Below, piece by piece: positions 1 to 6,889 of a stretch of 12,972 nt of DNA. The DNA lies in contig DASWED010000012.1 in NCBI GenBank assembly GCA_036394995.1, positions 1 to 12,972 of the forward strand, read 5' to 3'. Origin of the DNA: DASWED01 sp036394995 (GTDB lineage Bacteria; Actinomycetota; UBA4738; JACQTL01). A program made the translations under genes and the position numbers. The notes under the pieces are model-generated. The model was not told the origin of the DNA. It saw only the letters and a program-made list of their open reading frames with translations, and did no database searches. How positions within the stretch are numbered: the stretch's first letter is position 1; each line of letters opens with the position of its first letter.

Positions 1-441
1 GGGCGGCGGCGGCCCGAGCTCGTTGTGGTGGTGAGCCACGGGGTGGCCACGCGGGGGTGGCGCGACGTGGCGGAGGGGGAGGTGTGCAAGATCCCCGGGG
101 TGGGGCCGGTCTCGCCCGAGGTGGCTCGGCAGGTCGCCCAGGACGCCTTCCTGACCGGGGTCATCTCCGACGGCAAGGATCTCCGTCACATGCGGCGGTG
201 GACGCGCAACACCCCCGTCGAGGTCCGACTGGCGCTCGAGCTCGGGGATCCCCCCGCCTTCGACGGCATCCGGTGCGCTGACTGCGGCAACCGCTTCGGG
301 ACCGAGATCGACCACGTCGAGCCCCACGTCGCCCTGGGCCCGGCCTCCACCGACAACCTCGAGCCCCGGTGCTGGTCGTGCCACCAGGCCAAGACGGCGC
401 GGGACCGCAAGGCCGGCAAGCTCCGACCTCCGGACACCTGA
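1..441 (+). CDS. HNH endonuclease, 13E12/DUF222-like, C-terminal part (5' end outside window)
   Basis: The frame is open from the first base, so this is the tail (about 146 residues) of a longer protein; the GTG codons near base 25 need not be starts. The last 60 residues form an HNH nuclease core: a CxxC pair (CADC), then the IDHVEPH strand-turn with the catalytic Asp-His, the TDNLEPRC segment with the structural Asn, and a second CxxCH (CWSCH) that would complete a zinc site. The preceding stretch, with an IPGVGPVSPEVAR segment and an ISDGKDLRHM segment, matches the usual linker of actinobacterial 13E12-repeat/DUF222 HNH proteins, which are often multicopy. The family is a putative DNA nuclease of unclear biological role. 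The stop is TGA, followed 38 bp later by a strong hairpin. It is convergent with the CocE-type gene. Confidence 0.85.
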   Translation, partial: GRRRPELVVVVSHGVATRGWRDVAEGEVCKIPGVGPVSPEVARQVAQDAFLTGVISDGKDLRHMRRWTRNTPVEVRLALELGDPPAFDGIRCADCGNRFGTEIDHVEPHVALGPASTDNLEPRCWSCHQAKTARDRKAGKLRPPDT

Positions 442-478
442 CACGCCGCGCGGAAGGTGCTCGGTCGGGAATCGCCCG

Positions 479-501
479 CACGGGGGCGAGAGGCCCCCGT
501 G
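479..501 (+). terminator. Hairpin terminator candidate after the HNH gene
   Basis: A perfect 9-bp stem, CACGGGGGC and GCCCCCGTG, closes a 5-base GAGAG loop 38 bp past the HNH stop. There is no T-run after it, as is common for hairpin terminators in high-GC actinobacteria. It sits between convergent genes, where a terminator is expected. Confidence 0.55.
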
Positions 502-550
502 ACGCGCGGAATGGCTTGGACGGCCGACGGGAACCCCAGTGGACCAGAGG

Positions 551-574
551 GGAGTTGAACCAACGGTTCTCTCC
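551..574 (-). terminator. Hairpin terminator candidate after the CocE-type gene
   Basis: GAACC and GGTTC pair around a 3-base AAC loop, and after a small TT/T internal loop the stem continues with GGAG and CTCC. It lies 14 bp beyond the stop of the minus-strand hydrolase gene. It is weaker than the hairpin at 479-501, and together the two would separate convergent transcripts. Confidence 0.35.
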
Positions 575-587
575 GGTTGTTGATTGG

Positions 588-2396
588 TCATCCCTGGACG
601 GGAAGGATCACCTCGGAGTGGTGGGCGGCGTCGTGGTACAGGCTGAGGACGCCGCCGACTGAGCGTTCGAGCTGCGGTTCGGTCGGGGAGAGGTGGGGGG
701 CGTCGCTGGGCTGGATGCTGATGCGCAGCGAGTGCCCGGGGGCGAACCGGGCCGAGGTGGGGAAGATCTCGATCCACACGGCGTAGGCCTTCCCGTCGAC
801 CACCGGCAGCTCGCTGGTCTTCGTGAAGGGGTGGTAGGGGCGGACCATGAGGCCGCCGGCGAACGTCGACATCGAACGGTCCAGGGCCCGGAGCGAGATC
901 GTGTTCCAGCCCGCGGTGAGCTGGGTGGCCCGGCCGTTCGGATCGACGTCCTCCACCCGGACCGCGAGGAGGCTGTCGTGGCCGTTCGTTCCCACGTCCA
1001 GGCGCACCGCGATGGGTCCGGCCACCGTGAGGCCCCTCGGCAGGGCGAGGTCGTAGGCCAGGCCGGTGGCGTCGTTGAACTCGTCGTCGCTCTCGCACAG
1101 CGAGCCCGATCCGGCCCCCGCGGTCCACTGCACCGTCGAACGCGTGCACACTCCGGACAGGGGCTGCCACGGCAGCGTGTCGGGTGACTGCTTCGCCGGC
1201 GGGGCGGCAGCGAGCGTCCCGGCGCTCCCCGGCTCGGCGGGCCCCGACAGGTAGAGCTGCCGGTACCCGACGCCCGGCGGTGGCCACGAGGGCGCGAAAT
1301 GGTAGTGGCCCTCGCCGTTGCGGAAGTACGTCACGGACGGCGTGTTCGCGAGCCCCGGGTCCGCGACGCCGCGCACGTAGTGGTCGAACCATCGCAGCTC
1401 CAACTCGTTGGCGGGCGGGACTCCGTCGGCGGGCAGGCCGTTGCCGGCCGTGATGTGGTACCAGGGCCCCATCACCAGGCGCACCGGCACGCCGTTCGCC
1501 CTCAGCCGCTGATACAGCAGGGGCTCGCCCCGCTGGAACAGGTCGAACCACCCGCCCATGATGAACGTGGGGATGCGGACGCGGTCGATGACGTCGATCG
1601 GCGACCGCGTCCGGTAGAAGGCGCCGTCGTACGCGTTGGAGCCGCCCTGCATCGCATCGAGGACGGTCTGCGCCTGGAACGACTGAGCGCCCTCCGCGTG
1701 GTCGTTCATGACCTCGAGCGTCCGGCCCGGATCCGAGCCCGAATAGGTCGGCGGCAGCAGCCCCAGGGCGGTCACCAGGCCGAGCCACGACGGGATGAAG
1801 CTCGTGTCGATCTGCCCGCCGGACGCGGTGATGTCGCGGTACGCGTCCGACATCGGCACGATCGGGAACGCTGCCTTCACCGAGGGCTGCTGGTGGGCCG
1901 CGGTGAACAGCTGGTTGATCGCGCCATAGGAGGTCCCGTGCAGCCCCACCCGGCCGTTCGACCAGGGCCTCGTCGGCGAGGCCACCCATCGCACCAGCTC
2001 GGCGCTGTCCCGTTGCTCCCGGGCCCCGAACGAATTCCAGCGGCCCTCGGACGAACCGGTTCCCCGGACGTCAACGATGACCTGCACGTACCCCCGCCGC
2101 ACCAGGTAGTCGGACTCGAAGTTCAGCGCACCGTTCTTGTTGTACGGGGTCTGGGTGAGCACCACCGGGAACCGCCCGGGCGCCGGCGTGCCGTCGGCCC
2201 TCGCGGGGCGGAGGACGTCGGCGTACAGGACCACCCCATCGGACATCCGGATGGGCACGTCGGCGGTGCGGGCCACGCCGTACGTGGCGGGCCGCGGCGA
2301 CCATCGGGTCCAGGACGAGGCGGCGCCGGCGGGGGAGGGGACGGCCACCGCGAGGGCGGCGACGAGCGAGGCTGCGGCGAGGATGCGGGCTCTCAT
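588..2396 (-). CDS. CocE/NonD family (peptidase S15-like) hydrolase, exported
   Basis: A 602-residue alpha/beta hydrolase of the X-Pro dipeptidyl-peptidase (S15)/CocE family, which hydrolyses acyl esters or acyl-proline-type peptides; the substrate cannot be read from sequence. Residues 1-26 look like a cleavable signal peptide (RAR, then a hydrophobic Leu/Ala/Val core, then SPAGAA), so the enzyme probably acts outside the membrane. DVRGTGSSEG at 109-118 is the family's oxyanion/turn motif. The nucleophile is Ser156 in GTSYGA, the acid Asp285 in GGWFDLF, and the base His314 in GPWYH. Residues from about 375 to 602 form the jelly-roll C-terminal domain, ending with the RISIQPSDAPH segment. The length is normal. 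The ATG start is preceded by GGAG at 7 bp. It lies 70 bp downstream of the dienelactone-hydrolase-like gene on the same strand, so co-transcription is possible, though a hairpin separates them. Confidence 0.9.
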   Translation of the reverse strand: MRARILAAASLVAALAVAVPSPAGAASSWTRWSPRPATYGVARTADVPIRMSDGVVLYADVLRPARADGTPAPGRFPVVLTQTPYNKNGALNFESDYLVRRGYVQVIVDVRGTGSSEGRWNSFGAREQRDSAELVRWVASPTRPWSNGRVGLHGTSYGAINQLFTAAHQQPSVKAAFPIVPMSDAYRDITASGGQIDTSFIPSWLGLVTALGLLPPTYSGSDPGRTLEVMNDHAEGAQSFQAQTVLDAMQGGSNAYDGAFYRTRSPIDVIDRVRIPTFIMGGWFDLFQRGEPLLYQRLRANGVPVRLVMGPWYHITAGNGLPADGVPPANELELRWFDHYVRGVADPGLANTPSVTYFRNGEGHYHFAPSWPPPGVGYRQLYLSGPAEPGSAGTLAAAPPAKQSPDTLPWQPLSGVCTRSTVQWTAGAGSGSLCESDDEFNDATGLAYDLALPRGLTVAGPIAVRLDVGTNGHDSLLAVRVEDVDPNGRATQLTAGWNTISLRALDRSMSTFAGGLMVRPYHPFTKTSELPVVDGKAYAVWIEIFPTSARFAPGHSLRISIQPSDAPHLSPTEPQLERSVGGVLSLYHDAAHHSEVILPVQG

Positions 2397-2410
2397 CGGC
2401 GGGCTCCACT

Positions 2411-2446
2411 CAAGCGGCGGGCGCCGGTTCGTCTCTTACCCGCTTG
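2411..2446 (-). terminator. Stem-loop between the two hydrolase genes
   Basis: A perfect 7-bp inverted repeat, CAAGCGG (2411-2417) and CCGCTTG (2440-2446), flanks a 22-base loop in the gap between the upstream gene's stop (2467) and the CocE-type start (2396). It could be a weak terminator or attenuator, or a leader structure close to the ribosome-binding site. The long loop and absence of a T-run keep confidence low. Confidence 0.25.
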
Positions 2447-2466
2447 CTCCGTTCAGGAAAACAACG

Positions 2467-3249
2467 TCAGGCGGCGCCCGGGTCGCCGGTTCGAACGAAG
2501 CCGAGCATCCGGTTCCAGGCGTCCGCGGAGGCCTCGGCGTGCTCCTCGGCGGCCCGGTCGAAGAACGAATGTGGCGCGCCGTCGTAGATCTCGACGTGGT
2601 GGGTGACCCCCGCGCCGCCGAGCGCCTCGTCGAACCGCCGGACGTGCTCGTGCGTGATGTTCCGGTCGGCACCCGCGAACAGCCCGAGCACCGGGCAGCG
2701 GTACCCGGCCGCCAGCCGGGTCGGCGCGTCCCGGTCGTGCTCATCCCGCTCCGCGACGAACCCGTAGAACCCGATCACGCCGGCCAGGTCGTGGTCGCGG
2801 GCCGCCTGGTTGAACGAGTTCCGCCCGCCGAAGCAGAACCCCACCGTGAACAGCCGTTCGGCGGCGCCGCCCTCCGGCGAGCGGAGGTGTGCGGCCGCCG
2901 CGGCGACGTCGGCCGCGATGCCCCCGGGCGTGGTGGCCTGCACGTGCGGCATGTACTCGAAGTCGTCGTCGCGCTCGGCGACGCCCGCGGTCCGCCCGAA
3001 GTAGTCGAGCGCGGTGACGTGCACCCCGGCGTCGGCGAACCGGAGCGCCAGCTCCTCGTAGAAGGGGTGGAGGCCCCGGACGTCCGGGAGGACGACCATC
3101 CCCGCACCGCCGCGGTCGGAGTGCCGCACCGAGTAGGCGGCGAACCGGTTCCCGTCGGCGGCCTCCAGCTCGATGCGCTCACCCTCGGCGGATCCGGCTC
3201 CTCCCGAGATCGGCGGCAACGGCGGTCTGGCGGCGGGGTCGTAGCACAT
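2467..3249 (-). CDS. Dienelactone hydrolase family protein
   Basis: 260 residues, cytosolic (no signal peptide), with an alpha/beta hydrolase fold. The family hydrolyses dienelactones and related esters or lactones. The nucleophile is Cys139 in GFCFGG, with Asp195 in AGADRN and His227 in GAPHSFF completing the Cys-Asp-His triad. The segment where classical enzymes carry a Glu that tunes the cysteine (EIFG) reads LPDVRGL at 54-60, so an Asp sits near that position. The N-terminus MCYDPAARPP is one I associate with an actinobacterial subfamily. The ATG start is set by a very good Shine-Dalgarno, GAGGAGG, 5 bp upstream. The same frame stays open far upstream, antisense to the S9 peptidase gene, but that part is not coding. 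The gene is divergent from the S9 peptidase, with 120 bp between starts, and is the first gene of a possible pair with the CocE-type hydrolase. Confidence 0.9.
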   Translation of the reverse strand: MCYDPAARPPLPPISGGAGSAEGERIELEAADGNRFAAYSVRHSDRGGAGMVVLPDVRGLHPFYEELALRFADAGVHVTALDYFGRTAGVAERDDDFEYMPHVQATTPGGIAADVAAAAAHLRSPEGGAAERLFTVGFCFGGRNSFNQAARDHDLAGVIGFYGFVAERDEHDRDAPTRLAAGYRCPVLGLFAGADRNITHEHVRRFDEALGGAGVTHHVEIYDGAPHSFFDRAAEEHAEASADAWNRMLGFVRTGDPGAA

Positions 3250-3269
3250 GAGGGCCTCCTCGATTCGCT

Positions 3270-3281
3270 CGCGGATCCGCG
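3270..3281. repeat. 12-bp palindrome in the divergent promoter region
   Basis: CGCGGATCCGCG is a perfect palindrome in the 120-bp region between the divergent dienelactone-hydrolase and S9 peptidase starts, about 20 bp upstream of the former's start. It could be an operator half-pair or chance in GC-rich DNA. A TAGGCT -10-like hexamer for the minus-strand gene lies just beyond it (3288-3293 on the plus strand), without a convincing -35. Confidence 0.3.
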
Positions 3282-3369
3282 GGCGGAAGCCTATCGCCCC
3301 GACCGGGGCCTTCCCGGCGTGCCAAGATTGGAACGCTGGGAGGGAATCGGACCTGAGGGAGGGACGAAC

Positions 3370-5313
3370 GTGGCTGGGATGGTTCCGGAGGACATCGGCG
3401 AGCTGACGTGGGTGGCCGACCCGCGGGTGTCGCCGGACGGTCGGCAGGTGGCGTACGTCGTCATGCGGGTCGACCGTGAGGCCAACGAGTACCGGAGTGC
3501 GATCTGGGTCTCGGCGGCGGATGGCTCCGCCGAGCCCCGGCAGCTCACCGCGGGGGCGAAGCGCGACGGCTCGCCGCGATGGTCGCCCGACGGCGCGCAG
3601 TTGGCGTTCGTGTCGAACCGCGACGGCAAGGTGGGCCAGCTGTACGTGATCCCGATGGACGGCGGCGAGCCGCGCAAGCTCACGTCGGCCAAGGAGGACG
3701 TCGAGGAACCGGCGTGGTCGCCGGACGGGTCGCGGATCGCGTATTCGGCCCGGGTCCCGGATCCCGCCTACGAGGAGGAGGACGAGCGCAAGCGCGCGCC
3801 GCGGCGGTTCACCAGGCTCCAGTTCAAGCTCGACAACGTCGGCTGGACCGGGGACCGGCGCCAGCACCTGTTCGTCGTGGCCGCGGACGGGAGCGCCGAA
3901 CCCGAGCAGCTCACCGACGGCGACTTCGAGGACGACGGTGTGTGCTGGTCGCCCGACGGCACCCGGCTGGCGTTCGCCTCGGCCCGGGAGGAGCACTGGG
4001 ACACCCTGCCGGTGCGGGACGTCTACGCGATCGACGCGTCCGGCGGCGAGGCGGAGCGGCTGACCGGCGGCGACGGCACGGCCGAGCGGCCGTCGTGGTC
4101 CCCGGATGGGCGGCGCATCGCGTACCTGGTCAACCCCGGCGTGTTCGACGACCCCCGCCACACGCAGGTGGCGGTGCTCGACGTGGCGACCGGCGAGCGC
4201 ACGGTTCTCACCGAGTCCCTGGACCGGAACTGCGCACCCTACCCGCCGGCCCGGGAGCCCCTGTGGGACGGCGGCGACGTGCTGTTCGCGGTGGAGGACC
4301 ACGGCGCCACGCATCTGTACCGGGTCCCGGGGGACGGCTCGGGGAAGCCCGAGCTCGTGGTGGGTGGCGACCGGGGGCTCACCGGGTGGGACGCCGCCGG
4401 CGGGACCATCGCCCACACACTGTCGACGCCCACCGAGGTCCCGGAGCTGTTCGTGGGGGAGCGGCGGCTGACCGAGGTGGGGCGGGCGTTCGCCGATGCC
4501 CGGGAGATCGTGGACCAGGAGCGGTTCACGGCGACCTCGGCCGACGGCACGGAGGTCGACGCGTGGATCATGCGCCCCGCCGGCTTCGAGGAGGGCCGGC
4601 GGTATCCGACGGTGCTGAACGTCCACGGGGGGCCGTTCGCCCAGTACGGCATGCGGTTCTTCGACGAGTTCCAGGTCCAGGCCGGCGCGGGGTACGTGGT
4701 CGTGTTCTGCAATCCGCGAGGCTCGTCCGGTCAGACGGAGGAATGGGGCCGGGCCATCCGGGGGCCGGTGGAGGGTGGGCCCGGGTGGGGGACCCGCGAC
4801 TACGAGGACGTCATGGCCGTCGTGGACGAGGCCGTGCGGCGGTTCGACTTCGTGGACGGCGACCGCATCGGCGTCATGGGCGGCTCGTACGGCGGCTACA
4901 TGACGTCGTGGATCGTGGGGCACACGGACCGGTTCGCCGCGGCCATCAGCGAACGGTCCTGCAACAACTTCCTGCTGGAGGGGGGAAGCGCCGACATCGG
5001 CTGGATGTTCAAGGGCGAGCTGGGGGCGTTCTGGTTCGAGGATCCCGAGGCCTATTTGAAGATCTCCCCGTCGACCTACGCGACGAACATCACCACGCCG
5101 CTGCTGATCCTGCACTCGGAGAACGACCTGCGGTGCCCAGTGGGCCACGCCGAGGACCTGTTCACGATCCTGCGCCTGCTCCGCCGCGAGGTGGAGCTGG
5201 TCCGGTTCCCGGCCGAGAGCCACGAGCTGAGCCGCTCGGGTTCCCCGGCCCACCGCGTCCAGCGCTTCGAGGTCATCCTGGACTGGCTCGAACGCCACCT
5301 GGGCAACGCGTAG
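3370..5313 (+). CDS. S9 family peptidase (prolyl oligopeptidase/acylaminoacyl peptidase-like)
   Basis: 647 residues, no signal peptide, probably cytosolic. The N-terminal half is a seven-bladed beta-propeller of WD40-like (PD40) repeats: SPDGRQVAY at 21, WSPDGAQLAF at 71, WSPDGSRIAY at 116, WSPDGTRLAF at 193 and WSPDGRRIAY at 243. The C-terminal half (about 385-647) is the S9 hydrolase domain. Ser506 in GGSYGGY, Asp586 in HSENDLRCP and His618 in ESHE form the triad, and HGGPFAQYG at 419-427 is the oxyanion-hole segment. Members cleave short peptides or N-acylated amino acids. I chose the GTG start because GGAGGG lies 6 bp before it; the ATG three codons later is the alternative. The frame is open further upstream, but that region is antisense to the dienelactone-hydrolase gene. 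The length is normal and the reading frame is intact. Confidence 0.93.
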   Translation: MAGMVPEDIGELTWVADPRVSPDGRQVAYVVMRVDREANEYRSAIWVSAADGSAEPRQLTAGAKRDGSPRWSPDGAQLAFVSNRDGKVGQLYVIPMDGGEPRKLTSAKEDVEEPAWSPDGSRIAYSARVPDPAYEEEDERKRAPRRFTRLQFKLDNVGWTGDRRQHLFVVAADGSAEPEQLTDGDFEDDGVCWSPDGTRLAFASAREEHWDTLPVRDVYAIDASGGEAERLTGGDGTAERPSWSPDGRRIAYLVNPGVFDDPRHTQVAVLDVATGERTVLTESLDRNCAPYPPAREPLWDGGDVLFAVEDHGATHLYRVPGDGSGKPELVVGGDRGLTGWDAAGGTIAHTLSTPTEVPELFVGERRLTEVGRAFADAREIVDQERFTATSADGTEVDAWIMRPAGFEEGRRYPTVLNVHGGPFAQYGMRFFDEFQVQAGAGYVVVFCNPRGSSGQTEEWGRAIRGPVEGGPGWGTRDYEDVMAVVDEAVRRFDFVDGDRIGVMGGSYGGYMTSWIVGHTDRFAAAISERSCNNFLLEGGSADIGWMFKGELGAFWFEDPEAYLKISPSTYATNITTPLLILHSENDLRCPVGHAEDLFTILRLLRREVELVRFPAESHELSRSGSPAHRVQRFEVILDWLERHLGNA

Positions 5314-5316
5314 CCG

Positions 5317-5574
5317 CCTTCCCGACCAAGAGGGCCGCCTCCGAGCTCGACCAGGCCGCCAACGCGTGGAACGTGACCGAGTCGACCTACCGGTTCGAGG
5401 GCACGCAGGTGCGCCACGGGGGCTCGTCGTGGCGGTGGATGGCCCGGATCGAGCTGGGAGTGGCAGAGCGGACACGTCTCCGGCTCCAACTGGATCCTGT
5501 GGTGGGAGCGCCGGCGGTGGCCCTCCGAGCCCCGTCCCGTCGAATCCGCCGCCCGCCGCACCACCGCGGCCTGA
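5317..5574 (+). pseudogene. Unrecognised, frameshifted coding remnant
   Basis: The gap between the S9 peptidase and the VOC gene is not plain intergenic DNA. From about 5320 to 5450, the frame whose codons start at positions divisible by 3 has G or C at nearly every third position and reads plausibly (SELDQAANAWNVTESTYRF, then a GSSWRWMARIEL segment). After about 5452 that frame loses this bias. The frame one base later, to the TGA at 5572-5574, takes it over (WQSGHVSGSNWILWWERRRW, then PSEPRPVE). The pattern fits one coding sequence of about 85 residues with a one-base insertion (or two-base loss) near 5450-5462. No start codon or ribosome-binding site is visible, so it may be a C-terminal leftover. 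I do not recognise the family. It could also be a sequencing error in a small real gene. Confidence 0.4.
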
Positions 5575-5660
5575 CCGCGAGGGAGCGGGTCAGCCGGCCC
5601 GGCGACCCCCGGACCCGTGACCGACAGGCCTGACGGCACCGGATCTCGATGGAGCCCTGC

Positions 5661-5666
5661 TACAGT
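5661..5666 (+). promoter_or_regulatory. Possible -10 element for a leaderless VOC transcript
   Basis: TACAGT matches the actinobacterial TANNNT -10 and ends 10 bp before the VOC ATG. No Shine-Dalgarno sequence lies in between (the spacer is C-rich). This would place the RNA start at or just before the ATG. No good -35 is seen. Confidence 0.3.
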
Positions 5667-5676
5667 GCCGCCCCAC

Positions 5677-6045
5677 ATGGACTGGCGACTCGAGCTGGTG
5701 CAGGTCCCCGTCTCCGACGTGGACCGGGCGAAGGCCTTCTACATAGAGAAGGTCGGGTTCCACCTGGACCACGACCACCAGGTCACCGACGAGCTCCGAT
5801 TCGTCCAGCTGACGCCTCCCGGTTCGGCCTGCTCCATCGCCCTGGGAACGGGGCTCGGCGACATGCCGCCCGGATCCGTCAAGGGCCTCCAGCTGGTGGT
5901 CCCGGACATCCACGCAGCGCGCGCCGAGCTCCTGGAACGCGGGCTGGAGGTCGGCGAGGTCCAGGTGTTCCCCTGGGGCTCGTTCGTCTTCTTCAGCGAC
6001 CCGGACGGCAACGCCTGGTCCGTCCAGCAGATCCCCCCTCGCTGA
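5677..6045 (+). CDS. VOC family protein (glyoxalase/bleomycin resistance/dioxygenase fold)
   Basis: 122 residues forming a single vicinal-oxygen-chelate unit of two beta-alpha-beta-beta-beta modules. The first module starts at VQVPVSDVDRAKAFYIEKVGF (residues 8-28) and the second at KGLQLVVPDIHAARAELLERG (69-89). It ends with the family's typical FVFFSDPDGNAWSVQQ. These are metal-dependent isomerases, lyases or dioxygenases, or resistance proteins. This GLQLVV/DPDGN subfamily is abundant in actinobacteria and has no assigned substrate. I chose the ATG because the domain begins right after it. An in-frame GTG at 5617 would add 20 residues unlike the family. No Shine-Dalgarno is visible, so leaderless translation is possible. 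It is convergent with the PEP mutase family gene, 52 bp away. Confidence 0.9.
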   Translation: MDWRLELVQVPVSDVDRAKAFYIEKVGFHLDHDHQVTDELRFVQLTPPGSACSIALGTGLGDMPPGSVKGLQLVVPDIHAARAELLERGLEVGEVQVFPWGSFVFFSDPDGNAWSVQQIPPR

Positions 6046-6097
6046 CGAACCCCGGCGAGAGTGTCGAAGCCGCGCGCCGGACGATGTCACGCGATGG

Positions 6098-6889
6098 TCA
6101 CGTGAACCATTCGCGCAGCGGGGGGCTCTCGCCGAGCACCGAGAAATCCCCGCGATCGCGGATCTCGCCGGCGGCGGCGGCCATGGCGTTGACGGCGATC
6201 CACGTCAGGCCGCCCCCGACGCTCACCCGTTGCGCCCCGGCATCCGCGATCTCGAAGAACGACATCCCCGGCCGCGCGAGCACGTTCACCGGCTTCGTGA
6301 CGGCCTCGCAGACGGCGTGGATCTCCTCCCTGCTCCGCAGGCCGGGGGCGAAGAGCACGTCGGCTCCCGCCGCCTCGTACGCCCGGAGGCGGGCGATCGT
6401 GTCGTCGAGGTCGGGGTGGCCCCGGATGTGGTTCTCGGCCCGTGCCGTCAGCGTGAACGGGAACTCCAGCGCCCGCGCGGCCTCGGCGGCGGCGGCGATC
6501 CGCTCGGCGGCGTGCGCGAGGTCGTAGAGGCGGCCGCCCGGGTCGTAGTCCTCGATCGATCCGCCAACGGCCCCGGCCCCGGCGACCCTGGTGATCGCCA
6601 GCGCCGCGCTCGCGGGGTCCGGGCCGTAGCCGTTCTCCAGGTCCACCGAGACGGGGAGGTCGGTGGCGCGATCGAGCATCCGCGCGTGTTCGACGACCTC
6701 GTCCAGGCTCACGTGGCCGTCGAGGCGCCCGAGCGTGAACGCGAACCCCGAGCTGGTGCTGGCCAGCGCCTGGAAGCCGAGCGCGGCCAGGACGCGCGCC
6801 GACCCCGCGTCCCACGGATTGGGGATCACGAACGGCTCGCCATCGTGGAGCGCCCGGAACGCCGACCCCTTCTGCTCCTGATCAGTCAT
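6098..6889 (-). CDS. Isocitrate lyase/PEP mutase family protein
   Basis: 263 residues covering the whole TIM barrel of the PEP mutase/isocitrate lyase superfamily, which makes or breaks C-C or P-C bonds next to an alpha-keto acid using Mg2+. Visible active-site segments are NPWDAGSA (24-31), SVDLENGYG (81-89, with Asp83 at the metal-binding position), GSIEDY (110-115) and TARAEN (148-153, with Glu152). The KKCGH loop of true isocitrate lyases is absent. This points to the small, mostly uncharacterised subgroup that includes oxaloacetate decarboxylase-like or carboxyphosphonoenolpyruvate mutase-like proteins; the substrate is unknown. The ATG has GGAGG 6 bp upstream, and this Shine-Dalgarno lies inside the end of the upstream oxidoreductase gene. 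The two genes overlap by 8 bp (ATGACTGA), so they are almost certainly one operon with coupled translation. Confidence 0.9.
   Translation of the reverse strand: MTDQEQKGSAFRALHDGEPFVIPNPWDAGSARVLAALGFQALASTSSGFAFTLGRLDGHVSLDEVVEHARMLDRATDLPVSVDLENGYGPDPASAALAITRVAGAGAVGGSIEDYDPGGRLYDLAHAAERIAAAAEAARALEFPFTLTARAENHIRGHPDLDDTIARLRAYEAAGADVLFAPGLRSREEIHAVCEAVTKPVNVLARPGMSFFEIADAGAQRVSVGGGLTWIAVNAMAAAAGEIRDRGDFSVLGESPPLREWFT

Noticed and set aside
541..580. tRNA-like 3' end on the minus strand (GGTTCAACTCC followed by GGTCCA)
   Set aside because: The would-be T-stem does not pair (GTTGG against CCCCT) and no acceptor, D or anticodon arm is found to the right. The same bases form the hairpin assigned as a terminator.
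3579..5313. Open plus-strand frame overlapping the S9 peptidase out of phase
   Set aside because: Composition is Arg/Gly/Pro-rich without motifs. Only the part beyond 5317 has a coding-like third-position signal, and that is reported separately.
3250..5475. Very long open minus-strand frame running antisense through the S9 peptidase gene into the dienelactone hydrolase
   Set aside because: Only the last 260 residues, after a strong Shine-Dalgarno and ATG, resemble a protein family. The rest is a GC-bias shadow rich in Arg, Pro and Gly.
5617..5676. Upstream GTG start for the VOC protein
   Set aside because: It would add 20 residues not seen in the family, and no ribosome-binding site precedes it.
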